A DNA stretch of 64,000 bases from Sthenelais limicola. Lineage: Eukaryota; Annelida; Polychaeta; Phyllodocida; Sigalionidae. Positions 1 to 10,286 of this stretch are shown here, in pieces. Numbering within the stretch: the stretch's first letter is position 1; each line of letters begins with the position of its first letter. The DNA is taken from positions 56,696,773 through 56,760,772 of the forward strand of contig OW804095.1 in the NCBI GenBank assembly GCA_942159475.1, given 5' to 3'. The position numbers and the translations under genes are program-made. The notes beneath the pieces were generated by a model. It had not been told where the DNA came from, did not search any database, and saw only the letters and a program-made list of their open reading frames with translations.

Positions 1-345
1 TCAAAACTTGAAAAGATTAGGGGAAAAAGCTACTCCCACATACAAGTACCATAAAGGTACCATATTCCTTACACCTAGGTCGGGGTAAATTCATCATTCA
101 ATTATCAACTTAATTATAATCCAGCTGGTCTGAATGGTCAATTTTTATATCAGTTCATATCTTCTGATGCATTAAGGAACGGACACAAATTATTTAGAAA
201 CGTTCGTTCATCTCAGAAACAATTGATAAAACAATTGTCTTTAAACAGCAGAAAGTATTAGCTTACTTTTCAGGTTTCGGATACTGTTTTCTTAAAAATC
301 ATATATATGTTATATGTTTTTTTGTAAAAGATTAAAATTGCAATT
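1..345. other. AT-rich sequence without a recognisable gene
   Basis: No coding pattern, RNA gene or repeat boundary is visible here. The next block (from about 346) is the first copy of a dispersed direct repeat. Confidence 0.4.
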
Positions 346-545
346 GTATCCATAAAATAATACAGGAAGAGCGATTTCTACGAAAAGAGGGGTTTCTTTG
401 TCTCACATGTTCTCGGAATTTGTTGTTTTACAAACTGTTTTACTCATCTGTAATGTTCTGTCCACCCCCTCTGGAGGACGTTGTATGTGGTTTGTGAAGG
501 TATCTGGGGTGGAAATGTGATTTTGAAGCCCTTTTTATTTTTTTA
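346..545 (+). repeat. Dispersed direct repeat, copy 1 (second copy at 2297-2511)
   Basis: About 200 bases recur at 2297-2511 with small indels; both copies carry the run GAAGAGCGATTTCTACGAAA and a shared block ending TCTGGGGTGGAA. The second copy has a short internal insertion. The two copies bracket the hairpin element and the first GA-rich tracts, so the block was probably duplicated as a unit or belongs to one repeat family. No coding capacity is visible. Confidence 0.7.
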
Positions 546-567
546 GTTGAATCCTATACATAGAGAG

Positions 568-700
568 AATGGGACGAGCCGGCAATAATCGAAAATTTAT
601 AGGACGAGATTCGTCCACATAAGCACGATGCCGTAGGCAGAGTGCTTATGTGGACGAATCAAGTCCTATAAATGTTCGATTATTGCTGGCGAGTTCCATT
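568..700. mobile_element. Long-hairpin (foldback) MITE
   Basis: Arms 568-626 and 642-700 are near-perfect reverse complements (about 53 of 59 positions) around a 15-base loop. Each arm contains the motif TTCGTCCACATAAGCAC or its complement. This is the structure of a foldback MITE. A diverged half copy sits at 40425-40490. No target-site duplication could be fixed. It encodes nothing; family assignment is unknown. Confidence 0.8.
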
Positions 701-1270
701 CTATATTTATTATATGTGCATAAAATTTGATCATCATCAGATATCACTGAAAAAGTATTAAAGAACTCTCAGAGAGCCCCAGCTGCCCCACTGAGAGCAC
801 CTTCAGTAGGCTTGTTGTAGCTGTCAGGACTGTGTGATCATGCAGTGTTTACTTACTGACTTGGTTGAACTAAAACGTTCATATCGTAGCCATTTCTTGA
901 GCTACAATAATAAACCTTACATCATTTGATAGAGAATTTAATTCTCTATTTAATGGTGTGGTGTTTATTATGTATTTCTATAATCACAGGTGGATTACCG
1001 ATCGCGGGGATCTCCGCGGGGATCTCCGCGGAGACAGCGGAAGTGCTGAGTCAGAGCTATTTTTAGACAACTACATTTTTATAGGACGTGTCCTATATGA
1101 CTATTTTTATAGCACCCCACTTATAGCACCTCTCATATAGCATGCACGTATAATAAAACTATTTTTAGTACAGGATAGCCCCTGTTAGGAACTAATAGAG
1201 ATTGACGTCATGCCTCTCCCACCGTCTGTGGCAACATGGGATTCCCTAGCAACGCATCCTGCGAGAATCC
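701..1270. other. Noncoding stretch with a short GC-rich tandem repeat
   Basis: About 1006-1041 holds two to three tandem copies of a unit around GCGGGGATCTCC. The rest is AT-rich with no coding pattern. Confidence 0.4.
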
Positions 1271-1625
1271 CTAGCAACGGGAGAGAGAGAGGGAGAGAGA
1301 GGGAGGAAGGGAGAGGGAGGGAAAGGGTGGGAGAGGGAAGGAGAGAATGAAAGAAGCAAAAGGACAGGGTGGGAGAAATCGGATAGGGTGAGGGACAAGA
1401 GAAGAGGGGAATAGATGAAGCCCTTTTCAGTTTTTTAGTTGTGGGAGGGAGAGAGTGTAGGAGAGAGTGAGGAAGGTGGGGAGGGGAAGAGAGATAAGAA
1501 AGGGAAGGGGAGAGAAAAAGAGGGGTGGAATGGAGGCCAGAGGGGTAGAGTGAAGAAGGAAAAGGAGGGAGGGACAGGGGGAGGGAGAGAGGGGGAGAAG
1601 AGGGGAAGAGATGAAGCCCTTTTTA
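1270..1625. repeat. GA-rich polypurine tract 1
   Basis: The plus strand is almost pure purine (runs of GGGAGAGAG and GAAGGGG) for about 350 bases, with a short mixed-sequence break near 1420-1440. Apparent ORFs on both strands here are low-complexity artefacts. Similar tracts recur at 2107-2260 and 2600-3310 and share the start TTTTTAGTTGTGGGAGGGAG, so they are duplicates of one another. Confidence 0.75.
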
Positions 1626-2106
1626 GATTGATGAGATAACATCAATCAAAATAGATTGAGGTGAAGTCTGTCAATCATTGATAGCATCTTGGCTCCTCCC
1701 ATCCTGGATATCAGTGTGAAGAATCTGTTGATTCTGATATCAGCAGATGGGATCAGAACCATGCTGGTAATGGCTGGGAGGGGGAGGGGATGGCATTTAG
1801 GTGTGAATTAAAGGGTAGACTCTGTGTGAATTAAAGTGGCAAGTTGAGAAGTAAGATGCCTCATATGCAAAGGTGTTAAAGGGACCAACAGAATTACATG
1901 GAGTGACCAGTCATATAATTATGGGATAGGGATTTCATGTTTTCTGTCTCCCCTTCCTCTCCCTCCTACTATCCCTCCCTCTCGAACTTAACATTTAACT
2001 GACATCAATCTTTGTTTCCCTTGGAAACGCAATCTTCTGCATGAACCGGAAATAAATAAATGTAAACTGATCACTGTTAACTAATTCTTGTTAGTTTTTT
2101 AGTTGT
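1626..2106. other. Noncoding spacer between GA-rich tracts
   Basis: Mixed sequence with no gene or clear repeat boundary. Confidence 0.35.
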
Positions 2107-2260
2107 GGGAGGGAGAGAGTGAGGAAGATGGGGAGGGGGAGAGAGAGAAGAGGGAGAAGGGGAGAGAAAAAGAGGCGGAATGGAGGCCAGAGGGGTAGAG
2201 TGAAGAAGGAAAAAGAGGGAGGGACAGGGGGAGGAAGGGGCAGGGAGAGAGGGGGACCGT
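2107..2260. repeat. GA-rich polypurine tract 2
   Basis: A purine-rich block homologous to 1438-1590. It is followed directly by the second copy of the 200-bp dispersed repeat (2297-2511). Confidence 0.7.
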
Positions 2261-2296
2261 CCGAAGGACGGGTACTTTGCTTGTATATAATAAGAA

Positions 2297-2511
2297 TGTA
2301 ATCCATATAATATACGGGAAGAGCGATTTCTACGAAAAGAGGTAGAAAAGAGGTGTTTAGACAGAGGGGATTCTTTGTCTCACATGTTCTCGGATTTTGT
2401 TGTTTTACAAACTGCTTTACTCATCTGTAGAGTTCTAACCACCCTCGCTGGAAGACGTTGTATGTGGTTTGTGAAGTTATCTGGGGTGGAATTGTGATTT
2501 TGATGCCTTTT
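2297..2511 (+). repeat. Dispersed direct repeat, copy 2
   Basis: Second copy of the 346-545 block, with an extra 20 or so bases after the CTACGAAAAGAGG motif. Confidence 0.7.
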
Positions 2512-3035
2512 TTAAATTGGGATCTACACACTCTATTTATAGCCTGAGATAGCCCCTGTGAGATACTACGTCATTTCCAACAAGCTACTATGTCACTTCC
2601 ATGCAGAAGAGTGGGAGAGGGAAGAAGTGGGGTGGGAGAGGGTGGGGGTATTGAAGAGGGGGTGGGGAGGGAGAGGTTGTAGGAAGGGGAGAGAGGGGAG
2701 GGAGAGAAAGCAAGGAGGGGGAGCATGAGCAAGAGGGGAGGGAGAGCGGGGGAATTGGAGATGGGGTTGGGAGAGAAAAACAGGTATGAGAGACAGAAGA
2801 GGTGGAGGGAAAAGAGGGAGAGGGGGTGGAATTGTGATTTTGATGCCTTTTTTAAATTGGGATCTCCACACCCTATTTATAGCCTGGGAAAGCCTGTGTG
2901 AGATACTATGTCATTTCCCACAAGCTATTATGTCACTTCCATGCAGAGGAGTGGGAGAGGGAAGAAGTGGGGTGGGAGAGGGTGGGAGTATTGAAGAGGG
3001 GGTCGGGAGGGAGAGGTTGTAGGAGGGGGAGAGTG
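2483..3035 (+). repeat. 340-bp-period tandem duplication with GA-rich tails
   Basis: A block starting GGGGTGGAATTGTGATTTTG at 2483 is repeated from 2823, giving a 340-bp period. Each unit has a mixed-sequence head (TTTATAGCC, GTCATTTCC and CTTCCATGCAGA motifs) followed by a purine-rich tail. The GA-rich stretch then continues to about 3310. Slippage or unequal crossover in the purine tracts is the likely cause. Confidence 0.75.
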
Positions 3036-3542
3036 AAGAAAAGGGAGAAGGTGGGGAAATAGGAGAAGGTGGGAAATAGGAGAGGGAGAGGGAAAGAAGA
3101 GGGAAAGGGAAAAGAGGGGAGGGAAAGGATGTAGGGGAAGGGAGAGAGGGGAGGTAGAGAAAGCTAGCAAGGGGAGCATGAGGAAGAGGGGAGGGTGAGG
3201 GGGGGAATCAGAGATGGGGTTGGGAGAGAAAAACAGGTATGAGAGACAGAGAAGAGACAGGGGGAAAAGAGGGAGAGGGGGAAATGTGGGCTGAGAGGGG
3301 GACCATCCAGAGGACGGGTACTTTGCTAGTATATATAATATGTATTTTCATCGGAGTAAGAGGATCAACCACTTCATTTGCAATTTTTAAATTTAATTGG
3401 CATAGATTACTGCCTGGTTTACTTCAATCATTTTCATAATCTTCAGACTGAATGGCCATTCATTGCTTCACTAGGGATATTAATGATGCCCTTTATACAT
3501 TAGTTACCATTGGTTGCTAACTTTCTTGCTGTAAATGGAGAC

Positions 3543-3863
3543 ATCTTTTTAGAACAAGATAATTTGGTTATCCACACTAAGAAAAAACCAGTTCATTTGG
3601 TACGATAATATTAATGCTTTTTTAATATTATATACAGAAATTAGAAATACATTGATGGATTCCAGTAGTAAAATATGTTATTTGTTTAAATAGTATCACT
3701 ATGCTTATACTGGAAATGAACAATATACACTACAATACAAATGTTTAAAGGAAGATCATACCCCAATGATTATTGGATATGAAGCATGATTATGAATATT
3801 AATGTAGTATGTAATATTCAACATAGAGATTAATGTAACCTCATGAGTACAACATAATATATG
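3543..3863 (+). repeat. 320-bp direct repeat, copy 1
   Basis: This segment recurs at 3953-4274 with only a few mismatches (period 410, separated by about 90 bases). Both begin ATCTTTTTAGAACAAGATAA and end near ATGAGTACAACATAA. The near identity points to a recent local duplication. No ORF and no terminal inverted repeat were seen. Confidence 0.85.
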
Positions 3864-3952
3864 CCAAGACATATGGACCTGTTTACTACTGTCATGTTTA
3901 TTAATAAACAGTCAATTCACAAATATAATTATCCGGGTGACTCTTTCATGTG

Positions 3953-4274
3953 ATCTTTTTAGAACAAGATAATTTGGTTATCCACACTAAGAAAAAACCA
4001 GTTCATTTGGTACGATAATATTAATGCTTTTTTAATATTATATACAGAAATTAGAAATACATTGATGGATTCCAGTAGTAAAATATGTTATTTGTTTAAA
4101 TAGTATCACTATGCTTATACTGGAAATGAACAATATACACTACAATACAAATGTTTAAAGGAAGATCATACCCCAATGATTAATGGATATGAAGCATGAT
4201 TATGAATATTAATGTAGTATGTAATATTCAACATAGAGATTAATGTAACCTCATGAGTACAACATAAAATATGG
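3953..4274 (+). repeat. 320-bp direct repeat, copy 2
   Basis: Second copy of 3543-3863. One clear substitution lies in the ATGATTATTGG / ATGATTAATGG segment and another near the 3' end. Confidence 0.85.
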
Positions 4275-7060
4275 GTGGGGCTCCCGAAAATGTCCATTTT
4301 GCAAAAATCACCCATTCCAATTCTAAGTATTATTCTACGTCAAGATCAGCTCATTAATACGCGGTAGCTCTACCATGTTCCGAAGTTCAAGCGTAACGTC
4401 ATGGCTCTGTGAAGAGGCGGGATAAGCCTACCCCCGAAATTCCTTACGTCACCCAACCCATCAGTGTCCACTCCCATGTATGAACGACCCGGATTTATGG
4501 CCCTGTTTTCAATGTTTTCCCATGTAAGTTGCGACCTGTAAATCATCTGAAACAAACTTGACTTAGTTAGCTGCCCTTTTGTCTGGAAAAAAGCTGCACT
4601 TATGGTCCAGCAATGCTGTTTTGAAACATTCATGCACTCTCATAAGCCCTATCCTTGGTCGTAAGTGCGGGCCATGTTTAGCCTACATAGCTTGACACGC
4701 TTGCCCCGCCACCCGAGCTCACAGGCTTGTTGACAACATGTATTTATAGGGCAGGCGACATAGTCTACTCAGCACGTTGGTGGTGTGTAGGCTACGGTAT
4801 TTAATACTAAATCAAATGAAGGGAAGGAAGCAGGGGGAGGGCGGGGGGAATGCAGTGTCATTCAAAGTGAGAAAAACGACAACTATAAGAACAAAAACAG
4901 AAAATAAAATAATATCTTATAGGCCTATCTAGCGGGCTCAATTTCTGGATATTGAAACTGTCCAGAGAAGAGTGTAATGCTAGACATTTGTAAAGAAATT
5001 ATGTTGAAAGTTTATTTATTGTGAACCTTTAAGAAATATCGAATAGATGTGTTTAAGTTAATTAGAAATTTGCAATATTCTTAATAAGAGAAGACAAGCT
5101 AGGGGTTATTTCCTGTGTATTTATTTCCTGTGTATTGGGTGACTGGTGTATAGGCTTTAGCACCTTTAGCACTGTGATAGCCTAATATAGCTACCCCTCT
5201 GTATTTTTTCCTGCTTTAGCTTGTTCAATGATCATGTGACCCCTGTACTCTCCAATCATAGATTAGCTTTAAGGAATTCTCCTTGGTTACTCCTTGGTTA
5301 CTTCAGAGTACCAGGATGTTATGCCATATAAATATATATGTACCCTTTATGTATTGAGTGAGATGGTCCTGGGTATGACCTTAAAGTGCCTTTCTGTCTC
5401 TTTTTCTCTGTCTCTCTCTCCCTTCTCTATCTCTATTTCCTGGGTATGATCATAAACTGCCTCCCTCTCAGCTCTCCCGCCCTTGATAGAACCTTATATG
5501 TGTTGATAAGAGCGTAAAGCAACCAATCTCACTCACTCACCTGTATTGAGTGAGTTACTGAGTTAGGACTGAACTACTGAACTCGCCATATCTAACCTGT
5601 ATAATGTGCTAGGAAGAAATACAAGAAACTCTTCATACTCTACTTGGACTTATTTTTCATCATTCCTGAATGTTATTTTAACACATTCCTGCATTTGCAT
5701 GTTATAGAAATAGATTGCAGATACAAGATATACTTGATGGTAATTTGAATCATTAAATTGCCTGCGGCTAACACAGGGAACTTCATATAGTTCTTAACTG
5801 GACACGGGTGGAGGTGAGGGGAGGGAGGACCAGCTAGGACCACTCCTTTAGGTAATGAGGCCCGCCATCCTGATACATACTGTTATACATGACCGCCATT
5901 ATAGCCATTACAGTGTTCTGGATGATCGCCATCAGGCCTGTAATGTCATTCATGATGATAAGACAAGGGGAGCTGTCCCCCAAATCTGAGTTCCTCTATC
6001 CTATCCCAGCTGTTGTTTTCATGAGGAGGTGACAGATTTCGAGAGGTTTAATGGAATTCCGTCTTCCACTCATCCCCATCAAAGAAATGTCCCCGCAACG
6101 CGGGTATCATGTTACCAACTATAGATAATTTATTTTCCCCATTCCCCTCAATCACCATGAGCAGAATGGCGGATTAAAATAAAGCTTAAATGTGATGCAT
6201 CAATGGGTATGACTAGTGTTCATATGTAACGATTCCAGTATGTAAAGATATGAATATTTCCATCAAGCTCCGGTTACCCCGGGTATCTCCGGACATCTCC
6301 GGACATCTCCGGATATCTCCGGGTAGTACACCCAGGCACCACTAGGAGGCTACATTGCAACCCATGACGATATTTGCAGTCTATATTATGCGATTATTTT
6401 ATTATTAATTAATCATTCATATTATGTGATCCGGACTTTAACCATGATGGTTATCACATATTTCTCTATTTATGTACAAGTTTGTACTTATTTCATTATT
6501 ATATTTATTTAGTTATTCCTGATTTGTATTGCAAACATAATCTGTTCTTGTGTTGAATATTGTTGATATACCCAATGTATCTGTACATTAATCGGTTTGA
6601 GGAGCAAGGTCTTCAACCCAGCACACAAGGAGGAATAAAGAGAATATATGACAGAAGTATTTCACTCTTGATGTTTTATCTCGGATCCGCGCTTGGAACA
6701 TAGAATATTTCAACCCTTGGTCCTTTGGAACTTTAATATAATCCGGCCACTATAGTTCCTTTTCCCCCCATCTCCTGCTATCGATATTCATAATATATTT
6801 ATTCTCGCAGAAGTAAACCTATACGATCACGAAATATCATTATTTAATATCGATTAATATTAAGCCGGAGCTGAAACACAGATGTGCAACGATGGCCACA
6901 AAGACATTGGAAAGAAAACATAGGCAAGAATCGCAACACATATGAATGATCGCTATACTCTCCCCTATAGCATGCTAGACTTCCAATCAGTACATTGTGA
7001 ATTCGAATCCCAGCACAGACAGCCTTTCTACATTAGTCTTGTTTGTTAGGCCCCAAAAAA
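4275..7060. other. 2.8 kb without a recognised gene
   Basis: 4340-4800 is relatively GC-rich and contains an 87-codon minus-strand ORF (4370-4633) of no recognised family. 5411-5540 is a pyrimidine-rich repeat ending in CTCACTCACTCAC that recurs at 24735-24868. 6283-6326 has tandem copies of a CTCCGGACAT-type unit. 6960-7020 resembles the 3' half of a tRNA-derived sequence (see findings). Nothing else could be supported. Confidence 0.4.
5411..5540 (+). repeat. Dispersed repeat with CACT-rich tail, copy 1
   Basis: This is a CT-rich block followed by AAACTGCCTCCCTCTCAGCT, then a conserved GATAAGAGCGTAAAG segment and a tail of CACT units. The same arrangement is found at 24735-24868 inside intron 1 of the ZCCHC24-like gene. 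The simple-sequence 3' tail suggests a SINE-like retroposon, but no A and B boxes were recognised within it. Confidence 0.6.
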
Positions 7061-7839
7061 TATAGGTGTGTTTTCGATTTATCTGGCTGGAAACTAGGTT
7101 TTTTTTAAAAGGAAACCACCTCCCAGGAACTGAAAAAAATGTCTATTTTATAACAATAGTTGTTTTAAACAAGGAAAATGTGCTTTTTGACAGTTCCGGG
7201 TTAGGAAAACCTGATTTCTTGCTTTTGTTAGCTTTTTTTGTAAAAAATCCTGAAAAAAAAGTAAGGTACGGTAAAAAAAAATCAGGTGTGTTAAAAAAAA
7301 TGTTTAGGTAGGGGAAGGTTTTTCTAGGTGTGTGCGTTTATCCTGGTAAATGGGGACTTAGACCTGACAAAAGACCTTGGAACCGGGGACTTGAAAGTTA
7401 AGTGGGGACCTATTTCAAGTCCCCATTTAATTTTCACTAAATTAAGATGCAATTTTTTGTATTTTGTCCAAAAAAAGATTTAAAATTTTTAATTTTTTTT
7501 TTTTTTTGTCAAGTCCCCATTTAACACCCACACATTACACACACAAATCAAGTTGCAGCATGCACACACTATTTCAGTGCTTGCTGGGGATTTTATTTAT
7601 AGAACAACGCAACATGATTGACATAAACATTAGGGGCGGGAAAATGGCGAGAGAGCCAGAATATTTTTGAGAGCGGTGTAAGGGCATTTGGGCGATGAAT
7701 TGTGAGGAAAAGGAACACCATTAGTTTAAAAGCGGCAAAAACCACGGTAAATAACTGAAGAAGCTACAGGAAAAATATAGATAGCTGAAGAACTCAGATT
7801 ACGGAGATATTGGTAAATATAAAAGTCAACGACGATCAT

Positions 7840-8709
7840 ATGGAGAGCCACGGCGCCAAACCAAGCACTGACGTGGTCATGGATGACGTGAAAATAACGG
7901 ATAATGATCCTTTTTCAGAGGGCATCAATAAGGTAGGAAATGTATCAAACACTATGGCCAATGAGTCTCATCAAGGGGAAGGAAGAAAGGAGCCATTAAA
8001 CAGGAGCCTGAATACCAAAAATTTGGATAAAAGCACTGAAAAAATTTCAACGGGTGAGCATGGGCAGAGCGAGGATTTGGGGATGACAGTTGATGTCACC
8101 ATTGATGTCAGTAGTGACAGCAGCAATATTAGAAGGAAGGTTACTCAAAAGGGGACTTGTAACATAGCTAAACAGAATGGAAAACATATGGTAAAGGAAA
8201 ATAACCAACGTCCAAATTATGTAGGCCATAAAAAACCCTTTGTCCCAACAAATGCTAGCGAGAATAGGACACATAAATTTGAATTCGTCGCACCGGCAGC
8301 GGCCAATAAATCTAATTCCATACCGACAGCAACCAGTAAACCTAAACATCAGACCAAGGCGAAGGTTTCTCAAAAGGGGACTAGTATCCTAGATAAAAAT
8401 AATGGGAGACATATGGCAAAAGAAAATAACCAACACCCAAAATATGTAGGCCAGAATGAACCCGGGGTTCAAACAAAACCTAGTGAGATTAGGTCACATA
8501 AATTAGATTTAGTCGCACCGGCAACAGCCAGTAAATCTAAATCTCAGAACAAGGTGACGTTGACGTCGATGTCCCGACGACCAACCTCGCTGACGGACAG
8601 CCTGACAAAGACTGGAGTAGAAAAAAGATTAGCGTATACTAATGATCAGAATAAAGCAATAGAAGTTAAACTCAGTGAGGAAGTGATGAAACAAATTTCT
8701 GACAGTTAA
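7840..8709 (+). CDS. LINE ORF1 protein, N-terminal part (disordered, internally duplicated)
   Basis: An open frame of about 290 codons; I take the ATG at 7840 as the first plausible start. The composition is rich in N, K, S, T and D with no globular pattern, so it is probably disordered. It contains a 75-residue tandem duplication: units begin near 8137 and 8362, and each has a QKGT...NGKHM/NGRHM...KENNQ...KYVG pattern ending in VAPA and SKS. The frame stops with TAA at 8707-8709. The next frame is open from 8690 and continues in the same style, so a single-base indel between 8690 and 8709 most likely split one ORF1. Nucleic-acid binding or condensate formation would fit a LINE ORF1 N-terminus but is inference. 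Confidence 0.7.
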   Translation: MESHGAKPSTDVVMDDVKITDNDPFSEGINKVGNVSNTMANESHQGEGRKEPLNRSLNTKNLDKSTEKISTGEHGQSEDLGMTVDVTIDVSSDSSNIRRKVTQKGTCNIAKQNGKHMVKENNQRPNYVGHKKPFVPTNASENRTHKFEFVAPAAANKSNSIPTATSKPKHQTKAKVSQKGTSILDKNNGRHMAKENNQHPKYVGQNEPGVQTKPSEIRSHKLDLVAPATASKSKSQNKVTLTSMSRRPTSLTDSLTKTGVEKRLAYTNDQNKAIEVKLSEEVMKQISDS

Positions 8710-10243
8710 TGAACAACTAATCAAACATGTCACTGATAAAGCGGCAATTCAAGTGACAGAGCAGAAATTGAAAATCAACTACATCAAAATTCTAAATGAA
8801 GCGGTCAAAAGTGAAGCCGATGTTATTCAGAGAAAGATTGATCACTTGAATAGAAAACTAGACAATACATTTAAGTGGAATGAAACGAGATATGCTGGGT
8901 TGCAAGAGAGATTAAAAGTAATTGAAACTTCATATCCTAGAGTACTCGACGTCACCAAGACCATTAATAGGGACGGTGACATGTTTGGTAAATGGGCCGA
9001 ACTAACGAATAAACTTGGAGGTTCAACAGACACGATGGCGAGGGCCGAAATCAAACAAATGAACACCGACATAAATGAGGCTGTTTTAGATATCAGGGCC
9101 CGACTCAAAGAGTTTGACGAAGAAATGGGTAAATCAAGTGACTCTCTCAAGGATCTTAGTAGTAAAATGAATGGCCTTAATAGGAATTTGGAGGATATCC
9201 AAAGCGTAAAAAACGAAGCGACGAATGATCAAAATATTGACGGGTCCACTCATCTTATCGTTGAGGGTATACCGGAAAACTGGGACAAATATAAGATAAA
9301 GAATGGGGAAACGATTCAGACGCAAGAAAACACTCCCAGATTTATGTCTAATTTCCTAAAACTAGTGATGGATTTAGGAGATGAAATGATAGTAGAAACA
9401 TACAGGGTCGGGCTGCCGAAGAAGGGTTTGACGAGAGCCATCTACATTGACCTAGATAGCCCAGAAACTAAAAAGTCAGTGCTTAACAAGTCGAGGGAGT
9501 TACACCGGAGATCAAAAGTAGACTTTTGGTTCAACAAATACGAGCCGGACAAAAATGAGAATAGTCATCGAATGCTAGCAGAATGCCATAAGCTGCTTAG
9601 GCTTAAAAGCTTTGACGCCGAGCTTATACTGAGTCATATTAAAATAAACAATATTGTTTATTCGCGTAAGGATGTTTACCATCTTCCACAGGGGTGCCGA
9701 CCCATGGATGTGGCCCATATACCGACTGACGACGGGGGAATGGGATTCCATGGTGCTGACAGCCCTTACTCTAATTTTTTCCCGTGTCAAGTCGAAATTA
9801 ACAAAATAAAATACTCCTCCGCTGAGCATGCCTACCAGGCTCAAAAGGCGGCACACCTAAACAGGCCAGATGTAGCCTGGAAAATTAGGCAAACCCGTAG
9901 CCCAGCCCAAGTAAAAAGTATGGGGGATAGGCTGAATGCAGAGGCTCCCCCGCAGCGAATGGAAAATTGGCAAAAGATCAAGGAGGGAGTTCTCCATCGA
10001 ATAGTTACTGAAAAATTCCAGCAGAATAAATATTGTAGAAATATGCTCATGGATCAGTCTATATCCCGATTCTATGAGGTCACAACATCAAAAGTTTGGG
10101 GAATAGGCCGGCGAGTGCGGGGCGTACTTGTCAGCAATGGCGCTCGTGTTCGACTGAAGGTCAACAAACGACTTGGCGAGAACAGATTTGGAGTTATGCT
10201 GAATAGAGTGCGCGCTGAGTTTATCGCTGGTAACTACAAATAG
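8690..10243 (+). CDS. LINE ORF1 protein, C-terminal part: coiled coil, ORF1p-like core and NADAR domain
   Basis: Continues ORF1 after the frameshift. Three parts are visible. (1) 8753-9220 is heptad-rich, with long alternations of L/I/V and charged residues (for example DLSSKMNGLNRNLEDIQ), a probable coiled coil. (2) About 9241-9700 begins THLIVEGIPENWD and has RVGLPKKGLTRAIYIDL and SRELHRRS motifs, like the RRM/CTD core of L1-type ORF1 proteins. (3) 9740-10110 is a NADAR (YbiA-like) domain with YSNFF at 9767, SAEHAYQ at 9818, an AQVKSMGDRL block, EKFQQNKYCRNML and a closing KVWGIG at 10091. All the usual NADAR landmarks are kept, including the SAEH glutamate and final WG. NADAR proteins cleave N-glycosidic bonds or remove ADP-ribose from nucleotides. 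Its role in a LINE is unknown. It stops 43 bases before the SGNH ORF. Confidence 0.8.
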   Translation, partial: NKFLTVNEQLIKHVTDKAAIQVTEQKLKINYIKILNEAVKSEADVIQRKIDHLNRKLDNTFKWNETRYAGLQERLKVIETSYPRVLDVTKTINRDGDMFGKWAELTNKLGGSTDTMARAEIKQMNTDINEAVLDIRARLKEFDEEMGKSSDSLKDLSSKMNGLNRNLEDIQSVKNEATNDQNIDGSTHLIVEGIPENWDKYKIKNGETIQTQENTPRFMSNFLKLVMDLGDEMIVETYRVGLPKKGLTRAIYIDLDSPETKKSVLNKSRELHRRSKVDFWFNKYEPDKNENSHRMLAECHKLLRLKSFDAELILSHIKINNIVYSRKDVYHLPQGCRPMDVAHIPTDDGGMGFHGADSPYSNFFPCQVEINKIKYSSAEHAYQAQKAAHLNRPDVAWKIRQTRSPAQVKSMGDRLNAEAPPQRMENWQKIKEGVLHRIVTEKFQQNKYCRNMLMDQSISRFYEVTTSKVWGIGRRVRGVLVSNGARVRLKVNKRLGENRFGVMLNRVRAEFIAGNYK

Positions 10244-10286
10244 AAGCTCTTCGGTCTAAACTATCTATACTACATTGCATATAAAA

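Noticed and set aside
1427..3179. ORFs of 60-92 codons in both strands of the GA-rich tracts
   Set aside because: Low-complexity Gly/Arg/Glu or Pro/Leu/Ser translations of polypurine/polypyrimidine DNA.
4370..4633. 87-codon minus-strand ORF
   Set aside because: No recognised motif, no splice context and no homology I can name; kept only as a note in the gap description.
7066..7670. Two ORFs (81 and 68 codons) upstream of the LINE
   Set aside because: Lysine- and phenylalanine-rich translations of A/T runs at the left end of the TIR element.
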